Source: Phycisphaerae bacterium (GTDB lineage Bacteria; Planctomycetota; Phycisphaerae; UBA1845). Taken from it: 64,000 nucleotides of DNA. The DNA lies in assembly GCA_029260075.1 (NCBI GenBank), contig JAJDDY010000027.1, positions 218,460 through 282,459 on the forward strand, in the 5' to 3' direction. The position numbers were made by a program, and so were the translations under genes. The first letter of the stretch is position 1, and every line of letters starts with the position of its first letter. The notes beneath the pieces were generated by a model. That model did not search any database and was not told the DNA's origin. It worked only from the letters and a program-made list of their open reading frames with translations. This document shows positions 16,449 to 24,794 of this stretch, piece by piece.

Positions 16449-17474
16449 ATGCCGTTCACATCGAAGAACACGCTTCTGCGCATCGCCCCAACAACCATGG
16501 TCGCCCTTCTCTTCTGTGCAACGACCAACGCCGGCGACCCACGTGACGACGTCTCGCTTGCGGACGGCTCCGCAAGCCTCAGCCTCGCTGCAATCCCAAC
16601 GGCCGCCACTTCGTCGACTGTTGCAGACCGCCACCCGCAGTGGGTTCTAGACGTCGAGTCGAAGGTCCGACCCGGATTTCTAACAGGCCTGCCCGGTTAT
16701 GAAGACTTCGTCATGCCCGTCGGCACGTTCATCTACTTTGAAGATCCATTCATTACAACGGACCTGCGCCTTGAATATGTTTACCATGACATTCCCGATG
16801 GATCCGTCGTAGATGGTGGTCAGGTGCAAGTCGTGGCCGCACAGATCCGGGTTGCGCTGACGGAGCGTCTCGCCTTCCTCGCCACGAAGGATGGCTACAG
16901 CTGGTTCGACACGGGCGCCACGCCGGCTGGCGACGGTTGGAACGATGTCGCGGTTGGACTTAAGTATGCATTGTACAGCAACCCAGAGGCGCAGATGCTT
17001 CTCTCCGGTGGTGCTCGATGGGAATGGAGCAACGGATCGTCGGACGTGCTTCAAGGCGGCGCCCAAGAAATCAATCCGTTCCTCAGTTTCGCCAAAGGCT
17101 GGAACAAGTGGCACTTCCTCGCTGCGTTGAACGGCCGGTTTCCAACGAATCGCCACACAGGCAATTACAGCATCGTTTGGAATATGCATCTCGACTACAA
17201 ACTGACCGAAACGTTTAGACCATTGATCGAGGTCAGCGGGATACACTGGCTGAGTAACGGCACGGCCTTCCCCCTAAGCGTAGACTACCTTGACGTGGGC
17301 AGCATCGGCGCAGCAGGGGCAAGCGGGCGAGACTTCTTCACCTTCGGCACCGGTTTCCGCTGGCAAGTGAAGGAAAACATCAACGTAGGTCTGATCTGGG
17401 AATTCCCACTCGAATCCGCCGACGAACACCTGATGCAGAATCGGATTACGTTCAACACGGTCTTCAGTTTCTAA
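16449..17474 (+). CDS. exported, probably outer-membrane beta-barrel protein
   Basis: 341 aa from ATG 16449, which follows GAGAGGAATCC; the frame is open further upstream but without coding character. A signal peptide is visible (ending near ATTNAGDP). The mature chain has alternating hydrophobic and aromatic residues in short strands (TDLRLEYVYHDIPDG, VGLKYALYSN, FFTFGTGFRWQVKENINVGL) and ends in Phe (FNTVFSF), which is typical of outer-membrane barrels. No specific transporter family recognised. Confidence 0.65.
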   Translation: MPFTSKNTLLRIAPTTMVALLFCATTNAGDPRDDVSLADGSASLSLAAIPTAATSSTVADRHPQWVLDVESKVRPGFLTGLPGYEDFVMPVGTFIYFEDPFITTDLRLEYVYHDIPDGSVVDGGQVQVVAAQIRVALTERLAFLATKDGYSWFDTGATPAGDGWNDVAVGLKYALYSNPEAQMLLSGGARWEWSNGSSDVLQGGAQEINPFLSFAKGWNKWHFLAALNGRFPTNRHTGNYSIVWNMHLDYKLTETFRPLIEVSGIHWLSNGTAFPLSVDYLDVGSIGAAGASGRDFFTFGTGFRWQVKENINVGLIWEFPLESADEHLMQNRITFNTVFSF

Positions 17475-18076
17475 CGCCGCGGGGGACGACGGTCTTGTAG
17501 CCGGTCTCTTAGCACTACAACGAACAACGACCCCATGGCTCACTGGGCAACCTGGCCCCCAGCGAATTCGCCAAAAAAGGCCAGAAAGCTTTGACTGGAG
17601 AAAACCCTGAGTCTCTCGTTACGATTGGTACAGAAATGGGGTAAGCGTCATGGAGATCCCCCAGAACAGCGTTTTTAGTAGCACGAGCGGGGGTGAAAAC
17701 GACTCTTTACACAGGCTGCAACGGTCAAGAGTGGTCCTGTTGAGTCTGGTCGTATGGACAGCATCTACCGGATGTTCTGAGTTAGACTGTTGGCAATTCA
17801 TGACTTACGGAACATGGGGACACGGAATTCGATTCCCCCCGCCATTCTGTCGGTAATGCGTCCGGGTGAACATACTGATTCTTACCAGGATCAGTCATCA
17901 GAGTCGTAGAGCATACAGCCTCTTGAGCTGATGTTCGTAAGAAAACGGCGTTTCCAGTGCATGGCGGCTGATCTACTTGACTTGTAATCGGTTTTGTAGT
18001 GCAATCCATGGATACGAAATGTAGTGCTATTTTCACAGGCACGAGGCGCCTTACACGTTGTCTTGCAAGCACTTAC
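17475..18076. other. intergenic region before tRNA-Gly
   Basis: 602 bases. A 68-codon plus-strand frame (17650-17856) contains a lipobox-like STGC but no family and is not called. At 17816-17838 GGGGA and TCCCC arms flank CACGGAATTCGAT, a REP-like inverted repeat. No promoter for the tRNA was recognised. Confidence 0.4.
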
Positions 18077-18148
18077 GCGGGCGTAGCTCAATGGTAGAGC
18101 ATCAGCCTTCCAAGCTGAATGTTACGAGTTCGAGTCTCGTCGCCCGCT
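18077..18148 (+). tRNA. tRNA-Gly (anticodon TCC)
   Basis: Full cloverleaf: acceptor GCGGGCG pairs with CGCCCGC, D-arm GCTC/GAGC, anticodon stem TCAGC/GCTGA with loop CTTCCAA (anticodon TCC), T-arm ACGAG/CTCGT with TTCGAGT loop. 72 bases, discriminator T, no encoded CCA. A truncated integrase gene starts 115 bases downstream, the classic arrangement for an element integrated at a tRNA 3' end. Confidence 0.96.
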
Positions 18149-18224
18149 TTGATATAATCCCTTGGCCGAACGCTAATTAGCGTACCTGTCCGCGTCGGAC
18201 AGAGCGGCTCTGAAAGCCAAAACA

Positions 18225-18240
18225 GGTGGTATATACCACC
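18225..18240. promoter_or_regulatory. perfect 16-bp palindrome upstream of the integrase relic
   Basis: GGTGGTATATACCACC is fully self-complementary and lies 22 bases before the integrase ATG. It could be an operator or a recombinase-arm site. Inference only. Confidence 0.45.
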
Positions 18241-18262
18241 GTTGGCAAGAGGAGCCCTAAGC

Positions 18263-18901
18263 ATGTCCGACAAGACCACCGCACAGATTCCCAAGTACCG
18301 GTTGCACAAGCCGAGTGCACGAGGTGTCGTCCGCCTTAGCGGCCGCGACATTTACCTCGGCACACACGGCACGGCCGAGAGCAAGGAGCGTTACCGACAG
18401 GTCATCGCCGAGTGGCTGGCGAACAACCGGCAGATAACCGCCGGGCGCGAGCTTGTCGAATCGACGCAGGGCCTCTGCGTCGCAGAGCTGATGCCGGCGT
18501 ACCTGGACCACTCCGCGAGTTATTACGGTAAGAATGGGCAGCCAACGCGCGAGCAGGGCAATATTCGGGATGCAATACGCAGCATTTCGCACTTGTACAG
18601 CAAAACGCTCGTCACCGACTTCGGGCCTAGCGAACTGAGATCGGCCCGACAAGGGATGATCGACGACGACTTGTGTCGCAACGTGATCAACTCTCGTGTG
18701 AATCGGATCCGCCGGATGTTCAAGTGGGGCGTCGAGCGAGAACTCGTCCCGCCCACGGTGCTTCACGCCCTTCAAGCAGTCACTCCGCTGAAGCGCGGCC
18801 GGTCCGCGGCGCGCGAGACTGAGCCTGCATGTCCGGTCTCGAAGATGAGCGTGGACGAAGAAACGATGCAATTGGCAGGATGGCGTCGAACGAGACGTTG
18901 A
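18263..18901 (+). pseudogene. phage-type integrase, N-terminal part only
   Basis: 212 aa from ATG 18263 preceded by AGAGGAG. It reads like the N-terminal and core-binding (SAM-like) domain of tyrosine recombinases: IYLGTHGTAESKERYRQVIA (arm-binding type) and SRVNRIRRMFKWGVERELVP, which normally precedes the catalytic domain. The frame ends before any R...HxxR...Y catalytic residues, so it cannot recombine DNA. Next to tRNA-Gly it marks a decayed integrated element. Planctomycete genomes carry many integrases with this N-terminus. Confidence 0.8.
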
Positions 18902-19387
18902 CACGCGCGACGAAGTGCGCTACGACGAGAATGCAACTCTACCGTCGTTTGTCGACAATCATCACCTGCTGAGCGCGAGTGGCCGCTACGATGGCCGCTT
19001 ACGCTGCTCGGTTCTAAATTCAATTCACCAACTATTCTCTGTTCAGATTCAGATGCGCGTTGAGCATCCAGGGCTCACTACATTCCGATTCCGATCGTAG
19101 TCAACGTAGATCGTTATCTTGGCAACCGAACAAGCCCAAATCACCACAATGCACATGACGGAGAGCCGGAAAGCCCGACATCCCGCAGGCCGGAATGCCG
19201 GCAGCCAGCGGCCCACGGGGCATTCGAGCCCAGAAAAAGGTCTTGCGCTAGCCCACAGACTTGCGGTAAGCAGTAGATGCACGCTCTCAGGCCATCGGGA
19301 TTGCCGGCAAGCAGGATATCCAAGTGGGCTCCGGGCGTGGAAGAACGACGAACGAAGGTTGAAGTGAACCGAATTGCGGAGGGAATT
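18902..19387. other. relic region between integrase and ParA fragments
   Basis: 486 bases with no gene. Around 19180-19215 there are GCAGGCCGGAATGCCGGCAG-type inverted repeats. GGAGGGA just before 19388 is the ribosome-binding site of the ParA-like gene. Confidence 0.4.
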
Positions 19388-20014
19388 ATGAAACAGAACA
19401 CACCACTGGGAATCGTCATCGCCGTTGGGAACCAAAAAGGCGGCACCGGGAAAACCACAAACAGTGTGCATATTGCCGCGGCGCTTGGCCTGCGCGGGTA
19501 CCGATGCTTGATCGTTGATCTCGATCCAGCCGCGGGAGCTACGCGTCATCTTGGCGTCCCTGAAAACAGCTTCGCTGGGTCGTTGGAACTTCTGACGACG
19601 GACGAGACCGTCCAAACGCCCGTAATCACGGACGATCTTCCCAGAGGTGTGCACCTCGTCCCTTCCAGGCCTCAGCTTTCCGAATTGGACGTGCTGCTCT
19701 CGAAGTTCGTCGATCGGACGTGCATCCTGGATCGACCGCTGGCACTCGCCAGACAGCTCTATGACTTCGTGTTTCTGGATACGCCGCCGTCCGCCGCCGC
19801 CACCACGACAGTGGCGGCCTATGCGTCGTCGGAGTGGTTCCTTCTTTCGGCATTTCCGCATCCGTTGTCGCTTGGCGGACTTACGGAGGCATTCAACGAC
19901 ATCGCCGACGTGCGAGCCCGACGCAAGCCGGTGCCACACAAGTTCAACTTGCTGCCACCGGTACGGAACCGCTCCTGCGTCCTACCATTGCAACATATTC
20001 AGTTGGCTGACTAA
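19388..20014 (+). pseudogene. ParA/MinD-type ATPase, truncated
   Basis: 208 aa from ATG 19388 with GGAGG upstream. Deviant Walker A is intact (VGNQKGGTGKTTNSVHIAAA), as are the switch Asp in LIVDLDPAAGATRHLG and the FVFLDTPPSAA segment. After LTEAFNDIADVRARR the family similarity stops and the chain ends in an unrelated basic tail, so the C-terminal third is lost. ParA ATPases partition plasmids or chromosomes with a ParB partner; none is present. With the integrase fragment it is probably the remains of an integrated element. Confidence 0.72.
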
Positions 20015-20067
20015 CCGCTCGCGCGTCTGCACGATCCTATTCGTCTACCCGCTGATCCAATTGTCGC

Positions 20068-21519
20068 TTATCCGCCGAGCAGTGACAGCACATTTTGCGA
20101 CTGGGCGTTGGCGATGGCGACGATGCTGTTGCCGGCTTGCACCAGAATCTGAGCACGCGTCAACTCTGAAGTTTCTTCGGCGAAGTCGGTGTCACGAATC
20201 ACGGATTCGGCAGAGATCAGATTCTCCGTCGTAATCTGCAACTGCCTGATGTTCGGCTGCAGCGTGTTGCGTTCGAACGCGCCGAGCCGGCCTCGCAACA
20301 CGGCCACTTCGGTGATCACGGACTGTACGGTTTTCGAAGCCTTGGTGAAGTTACCGCTGCGCAGCTCATTCGTCTGACCACTTTGCAACTCAGACAGGAA
20401 CCCGGTGATCGCGTCTCCAAGCTTGTTGGCTTGCATGCTCTTGACGCCGATGTTTTCCTGCAGGTTCGTGTTGACCTGTGGTCCAAGCTGGAAGAGCGCC
20501 CCGCCCTCGGTCACAGCGAACGTCGATGACCCGAGACCCGTGCCTCCGTTGCCAAAGGTTTCGTTGAGTTCAACCTCAAGTTTCAGCAGCGAAGAGCTGA
20601 ACGACAACTTCAGTCCATCGGACGTCGCGGAGATACCATTGACGGAAGCCGTCGCATCACGCCCTGCAGCGCGGCTGTTGGTGATTCCGGCTCGGTTGGT
20701 CAGCGCAAAACTCGCGGAAGTCCCGATGGTGGACACCGAAACGAAAGCGTCACCCCCATAGTCTTGGCTGAGGATACGCATACCGGCGGACCCGGCGGTA
20801 CCGCTGACGACCGCGGTAACACCGGTCGCGTCCACTTGCGCGTTGATCGCAGCCACCATCTCCACAGTGGTCGCGCTGGCCGGGAAGGTGAGTGCAATCA
20901 CGCCGTCGGGACCGCGAACATCCACATTCACCGCACTGGCCCCGAGTCCGGGACCAGAGAACGCCAACTGCGCCTGCTGCGCCGAAACGGAGACGTCCAC
21001 GGTAACGCCAACGAACGATTGCGTTCCGAACTTGGCCGCCAATATGTCCACGTCTGCGAGCGTGGCCGCCGTCACACCGCTGGTGACATAGTCCAACTCA
21101 CCGTTGATGAGCTTGCGACCCGCGAAGGTGGTCGTGTTGGCAATGCGCGTGATGGAATCGATGGCGTTGTCGATTTGCAGCTGGTTGGCGGCGATCTCCT
21201 CGTCGGAGAACGCTCCGCTGTTCGCCGCTTCGACGACCAACGCTTGAATGTCGGTCAAGAGCGTCTGCACTTCGTTGAGCGCCCCCTCCGTCGTGGCGAT
21301 GACGTTGATCGCACGGCTGGAGTTGTCGATCGCCTGACCCACAACCGATATCTCCGAGCGCAAGCGCTCCGAGACGATCAGCCCCGCGGGGTTATCCGCA
21401 CCGCGGTTGATCTGCAAACCACTCGAAAGCCTTTCGAGCGATATCCGCAGCGACTGCTGCGATTTTTGTAGCTGCCGCTGCGCTACGAGCGACGGCACAT
21501 TGCTGTTAATACGTGACAT
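20068..21519 (-). CDS. fliC: flagellin
   Basis: 483 aa from ATG 21519. The conserved N-terminus (MSRINSNVPSLVAQRQLQKS, LSSGLQINRGADNPAGL) and C-terminus (SAESVIRDTDFAEETSELTR, ANAQSQNVLSLLGG) form the D0/D1 coiled coils; the middle is variable. It is the filament subunit, exported through the flagellar type III system. Last gene of the flagellar cluster. Its ribosome-binding site GGGAGG lies in the loop of a small hairpin (21523-21538), pointing to control by CsrA, whose gene is just upstream. Confidence 0.95.
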   Translation of the reverse strand: MSRINSNVPSLVAQRQLQKSQQSLRISLERLSSGLQINRGADNPAGLIVSERLRSEISVVGQAIDNSSRAINVIATTEGALNEVQTLLTDIQALVVEAANSGAFSDEEIAANQLQIDNAIDSITRIANTTTFAGRKLINGELDYVTSGVTAATLADVDILAAKFGTQSFVGVTVDVSVSAQQAQLAFSGPGLGASAVNVDVRGPDGVIALTFPASATTVEMVAAINAQVDATGVTAVVSGTAGSAGMRILSQDYGGDAFVSVSTIGTSASFALTNRAGITNSRAAGRDATASVNGISATSDGLKLSFSSSLLKLEVELNETFGNGGTGLGSSTFAVTEGGALFQLGPQVNTNLQENIGVKSMQANKLGDAITGFLSELQSGQTNELRSGNFTKASKTVQSVITEVAVLRGRLGAFERNTLQPNIRQLQITTENLISAESVIRDTDFAEETSELTRAQILVQAGNSIVAIANAQSQNVLSLLGG

Positions 21520-21522
21520 GAG

Positions 21523-21538
21523 CAATCCTCCCTGATTG
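21523..21538 (-). promoter_or_regulatory. probable CsrA-binding hairpin over the fliC ribosome-binding site
   Basis: In mRNA sense CAATC-AGGGAG-GATTG: a five-base-pair stem with a loop containing GGA and most of the Shine-Dalgarno sequence, three bases before the ATG. GGA in a hairpin loop is the known CsrA target. A second GGA (GATTGGAACC) lies about 60 bases upstream at the end of csrA. Binding itself is inferred. Confidence 0.7.
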
Positions 21539-21587
21539 CCCCGTGTGCTCTACAAGCACCGAGACATGTCGTTGGGGTCGGTTCCAA

Positions 21588-21974
21588 TCACTTCGGTGCG
21601 TCGGGTACATCTGAATCCGATGGCCGATCGCATGGCTTGGCGTCCACTGAATCTTCAGGGAGCGCCGGGGCGTCCGTGCCCTGCGACCGGGGCGGAGTCG
21701 TTCCGGTACCCGAGTCGCTTGAGACTTCCTTCTCTTCCGATCTATGATTCACCGCGTCCTGCTCGATTGCTTCCGAGACATCGCGCGGGCTCAATGTAGC
21801 TGCTTGCTCATTTTCGCGTTTGATCGCATCGTAGACTTCTTTGCGATGGACCTTGATGCGCCGCGGCGCGGTAATTCCCAAACGCACCTTGTCACCGCGA
21901 ATGTCGACCACGGTGATTTCCACATCGTCGCCGATCATGATCGTCTCATCACGTTGTCGTGACAGTACCAACAT
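21588..21974 (-). CDS. csrA: CsrA translational regulator with long C-terminal tail
   Basis: 128 aa. The first 55 residues are a textbook CsrA (MLVLSRQRDETIMIGDDVEI, VRLGITAPRRIKVHRKEVYD), the dimer that binds GGA motifs in mRNA leaders. Family members are usually 60-75 aa; here a further ~65 residues, rich in Asp, Glu, Ser, Pro and Thr, follow and look disordered. CsrA represses flagellin translation and FliW binding releases it; fliW is the gene before and fliC the gene after. Confidence 0.95.
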   Translation of the reverse strand: MLVLSRQRDETIMIGDDVEITVVDIRGDKVRLGITAPRRIKVHRKEVYDAIKRENEQAATLSPRDVSEAIEQDAVNHRSEEKEVSSDSGTGTTPPRSQGTDAPALPEDSVDAKPCDRPSDSDVPDAPK

Positions 21975-22184
21975 CTCTGGCTCCTTCCTGGCCGATCCCC
22001 GACATCAATGGCGGAGCGTGTGTTGCGGACGACCTACACGATGGGTCGAAGCAAAGCGAACGAGCCGTCCAAGCGGCGTGTCGTCGCGTGCTGTGTTCGT
22101 CCGAACGCACTTCGGCATACTCGACACGGGACCGGGAATGCGATGATTCCGGTTCCCGTATTGTGGTCTCGACCACGCACCATG
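21975..22184. other. gap between fliW and csrA
   Basis: 210 bases with no gene. In the csrA sense the region ends in AGGAAGGAGCCAGAG before the ATG, a strong ribosome-binding site. Confidence 0.45.
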
Positions 22185-22634
22185 TCAGGCCGTTCTACTC
22201 AGCGTCTCGCTCTTCGAAACGCGCATCAATGGCCGGCGCGTCGCGTAGCGCTTGTCACTAAGAACGAGTTGTCGAGCGTGGCGGTTCGCAACATTCACGA
22301 CCAGCGGTCCCTGGAAGTTTCCGGTCAACAGGTCACCCACCTTGTTCACGATGACAAAAACCTGGGCACTGTCGGGTTCCGTCAGGCCGATACATTCCAG
22401 TTCTTCAAGTTTGACCGGCACCTGGAAGTCCGCCACAAACAATCGCGGATCACAAACCACGAACGCAAGATCGGGCGTATCGACCGACTGTAGCCAGTAA
22501 AACCCACTGCCTTCGCCCGTCTGCACGAGGGCATACCGTTTCTGGTCGGGGAATCCGAGCACACCTTCATCGAAGGCAATCAATCGTTCCGGATCCACTT
22601 CCAGTTGTCCAAAACGCGACGTACTAATAATCAT
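22185..22634 (-). CDS. fliW: flagellar assembly factor FliW
   Basis: 149 aa from ATG 22634, preceded by AGGGAGG; the frame runs on to 22799 but only the part from here matches the family. Motifs typical of FliW: RFGQLEVDPERLIAFDEGVL with LGFPDQKRYAL, FYWLQSVDTPDLAFVVCDP, and NFQGPLVVNVANRHARQLVL. FliW binds CsrA to free flagellin mRNA, and also binds flagellin, giving feedback on flagellin level. Placed directly upstream of csrA and fliC. Confidence 0.94.
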   Translation of the reverse strand: MIISTSRFGQLEVDPERLIAFDEGVLGFPDQKRYALVQTGEGSGFYWLQSVDTPDLAFVVCDPRLFVADFQVPVKLEELECIGLTEPDSAQVFVIVNKVGDLLTGNFQGPLVVNVANRHARQLVLSDKRYATRRPLMRVSKSETLSRTA

Positions 22635-22835
22635 CGCGAACCTCCCTTTTGCAATTCCTATTGAGGCTGGTCGCAAGACGTAGTGACGCATCTCCGTCAC
22701 TCGCTGCCACTTGCGTGTGAGACACACCGTGCGTCCCACCTCGATCTCCAATCGAGCAACCCAATTCGATACGACCGCCGTGCTTTGACGCAGCCGCATT
22801 GTTCATCATCTACCGTCCAGTCGCGTGCTCGCTCG

Positions 22836-24776
22836 CTATCTCAGAAAGTCCGACAAGGACAAGCCAAGCAGGGTCGAACTCGCCTGGATATTGGCTTGAA
22901 ACTGCGTCAACGCAGATTGCAACTCCGTCGCCGCCGAAGCAAAGTCCAAGTCTTGAATCTCCGAGAGAAACCGCTCGGTCGTGATCGCTGCCTCCTCCAC
23001 CTGAGCCTTCTTCGACGACATGGCTTGAGCACGCGCGCCGATGATGCCGTGATGCTGGATGACTTCCTCACGAAGCGTATCCAAGCGTCCGCCAGCCAGT
23101 CCGATCGCGCGGGTGTCGTTCGAACGAAGCGCCGCCTCCAGGTCCACCAACGCGCCCAATACGCCTTCGGTGCGTGTTGGGTTGACGTCCGCACCAAACA
23201 GCTCTTTCGCTTCCGCATCGAGGGTCTGCGAAAACCCGAGATCAGTAGCTGCGGTGGACAAATTGATTGAGGCTACTGAGAGCACCTCGCTGCCGCCGGA
23301 CGTGTCCGCCAGAACGATGCCGTTGCCGGTGCTGGTCAACGACGCCGTAACCGACACACTAGCTTCGCTGGCGGCGTCATTGATCAGGGTGATGACCGCG
23401 CCGATCGTATCCGCGCCATCCAGGTTGACCTCGAAGGTCGACCCATCCTTCGCGGTGACGCGCAGATCTTCCTTGCCCTCTGCGAGACCAACGCCTAGAC
23501 CGAAATTCAATTGTTGCAGCGTGGTGGCGTCGTCCAGCGTACGAATGCCCAGGTCCCGCGCCGTCGTTCCACCGTTCTCTCCGATGGAAAGCGAAGTTCC
23601 TGACGATTGATTGAACACGTCGATGGCCGTACCCGCTTCGTTGATCCGCGCGCGAACAGACACACCGGCGTTGTTGATCGTGTTGATAACATCCTGCACC
23701 GTCTTGGCCGCGCTCAGGTCGATGGTGATTTCGTCGCCGCCGTTGGTCACCCGGAATCCGCTGTCCAGATCGATACCCGAACCGCCGGCCAGGGCCTCCA
23801 CCGGTGTCAACCGCGTCAACTTTGGCTGAATCGATTGCCCGGTGATCACATCGCTCGTTGCCGGCGTCGTAAGAATCCCAAGACCGATCGCAACCTGACC
23901 ACCACCGGTGTCGGTGATCGAAACGTCCGATCCGCCCGGTGTGATGATCAATCCGGTCGCCCCCAGCTCGGCTGTTAGCGCCGCACCGGCTTCACCGGCC
24001 ACCGTGTTGATCCGCCCAACGATGTCTCCGATCGTGTCGACACCCTCAAGATTCACGCTGAACACACCGGCGCCGTCGATCTCATTGAACACAAGCGTGC
24101 CCGTCTGGATCGCAGCGCCTGTCGCGCCGGTGATGTCGTCCAATCGCGCGGACCCCTCAAGCGAAGGTGAGAGGTCGACATTGGTAGTGATCGGATCCGA
24201 CAGGGCACCGAACAGCTCGTTGCCGGGCATCGAAGTCGCGGCGAGCACGCCGTTGTCGGTTCGGGTGAGCAGCGATTGAACGTCACCGACGTAAATTAGA
24301 CCGTTGCCCGTATCAATGAACGGCGCATCCGTGGTTTCTCGACCGGCGAAAATGTACCGACCATTGAGCGTGCGGTTGCCGACCGATTGAATAGCCTGCC
24401 GAATTCGCGCTACGACTTCCGCCTCCGAATTCCGCTCCGCCGCCGTCGTGAGATCGCCGACAGTCTGGACCGCAATAGTCGACGCTTGCACGAGCAGGTC
24501 GCTAAGCTCTGTCATCGCGCTGTCTGCTGCGGAGAGCAGGTTGTCGCCGTGACGCACATTGGCGATAAGTTGTTCCTGCCGCAAACGTGCCTGCGTGAGA
24601 TCCATCGCGCGAGCGGCAGCCACCGGATCTTCGCTCGGCGTAATAAAGCTCCGCCCGGAGGCGATCCGTGTTTGCGACGCGAACAGGCTACGCTGCGTCA
24701 CGCGCAGAGAATCGACGATGAGATCCGTACGCATGTTTTGACTAATGCGTGATAAATTGACCGGGCTAATTGCCAT
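22836..24776 (-). CDS. flgL: flagellar hook-associated protein 3
   Basis: 646 aa. N-terminus MAISPVNLSRISQNMRTDLI and SGRSFITPSEDPVAAARAMD match FlgL; the C-terminal coiled coil (RAQAMSSKKAQVEEAAITTE, LSEIQDLDFASAATELQSAL) is also typical. FlgL links the hook-filament junction to flagellin. It is about twice the length of E. coli FlgL; the extra central part holds flagellin-type repeats (GADTIGAVITLINDAASEAS, VQDVINTINNAGVSVRARIN). It lies 18 bases after flgK in the operon. Confidence 0.93.
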   Translation of the reverse strand: MAISPVNLSRISQNMRTDLIVDSLRVTQRSLFASQTRIASGRSFITPSEDPVAAARAMDLTQARLRQEQLIANVRHGDNLLSAADSAMTELSDLLVQASTIAVQTVGDLTTAAERNSEAEVVARIRQAIQSVGNRTLNGRYIFAGRETTDAPFIDTGNGLIYVGDVQSLLTRTDNGVLAATSMPGNELFGALSDPITTNVDLSPSLEGSARLDDITGATGAAIQTGTLVFNEIDGAGVFSVNLEGVDTIGDIVGRINTVAGEAGAALTAELGATGLIITPGGSDVSITDTGGGQVAIGLGILTTPATSDVITGQSIQPKLTRLTPVEALAGGSGIDLDSGFRVTNGGDEITIDLSAAKTVQDVINTINNAGVSVRARINEAGTAIDVFNQSSGTSLSIGENGGTTARDLGIRTLDDATTLQQLNFGLGVGLAEGKEDLRVTAKDGSTFEVNLDGADTIGAVITLINDAASEASVSVTASLTSTGNGIVLADTSGGSEVLSVASINLSTAATDLGFSQTLDAEAKELFGADVNPTRTEGVLGALVDLEAALRSNDTRAIGLAGGRLDTLREEVIQHHGIIGARAQAMSSKKAQVEEAAITTERFLSEIQDLDFASAATELQSALTQFQANIQASSTLLGLSLSDFLR

Positions 24777-24794
24777 AATCGCCGTGTTCTCTAG

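Noticed and set aside
17650..17856. 68-aa lipoprotein-like frame
   Set aside because: A lipobox-like STGC is present but there is no ribosome-binding site or family, and the end lies in an inverted repeat.
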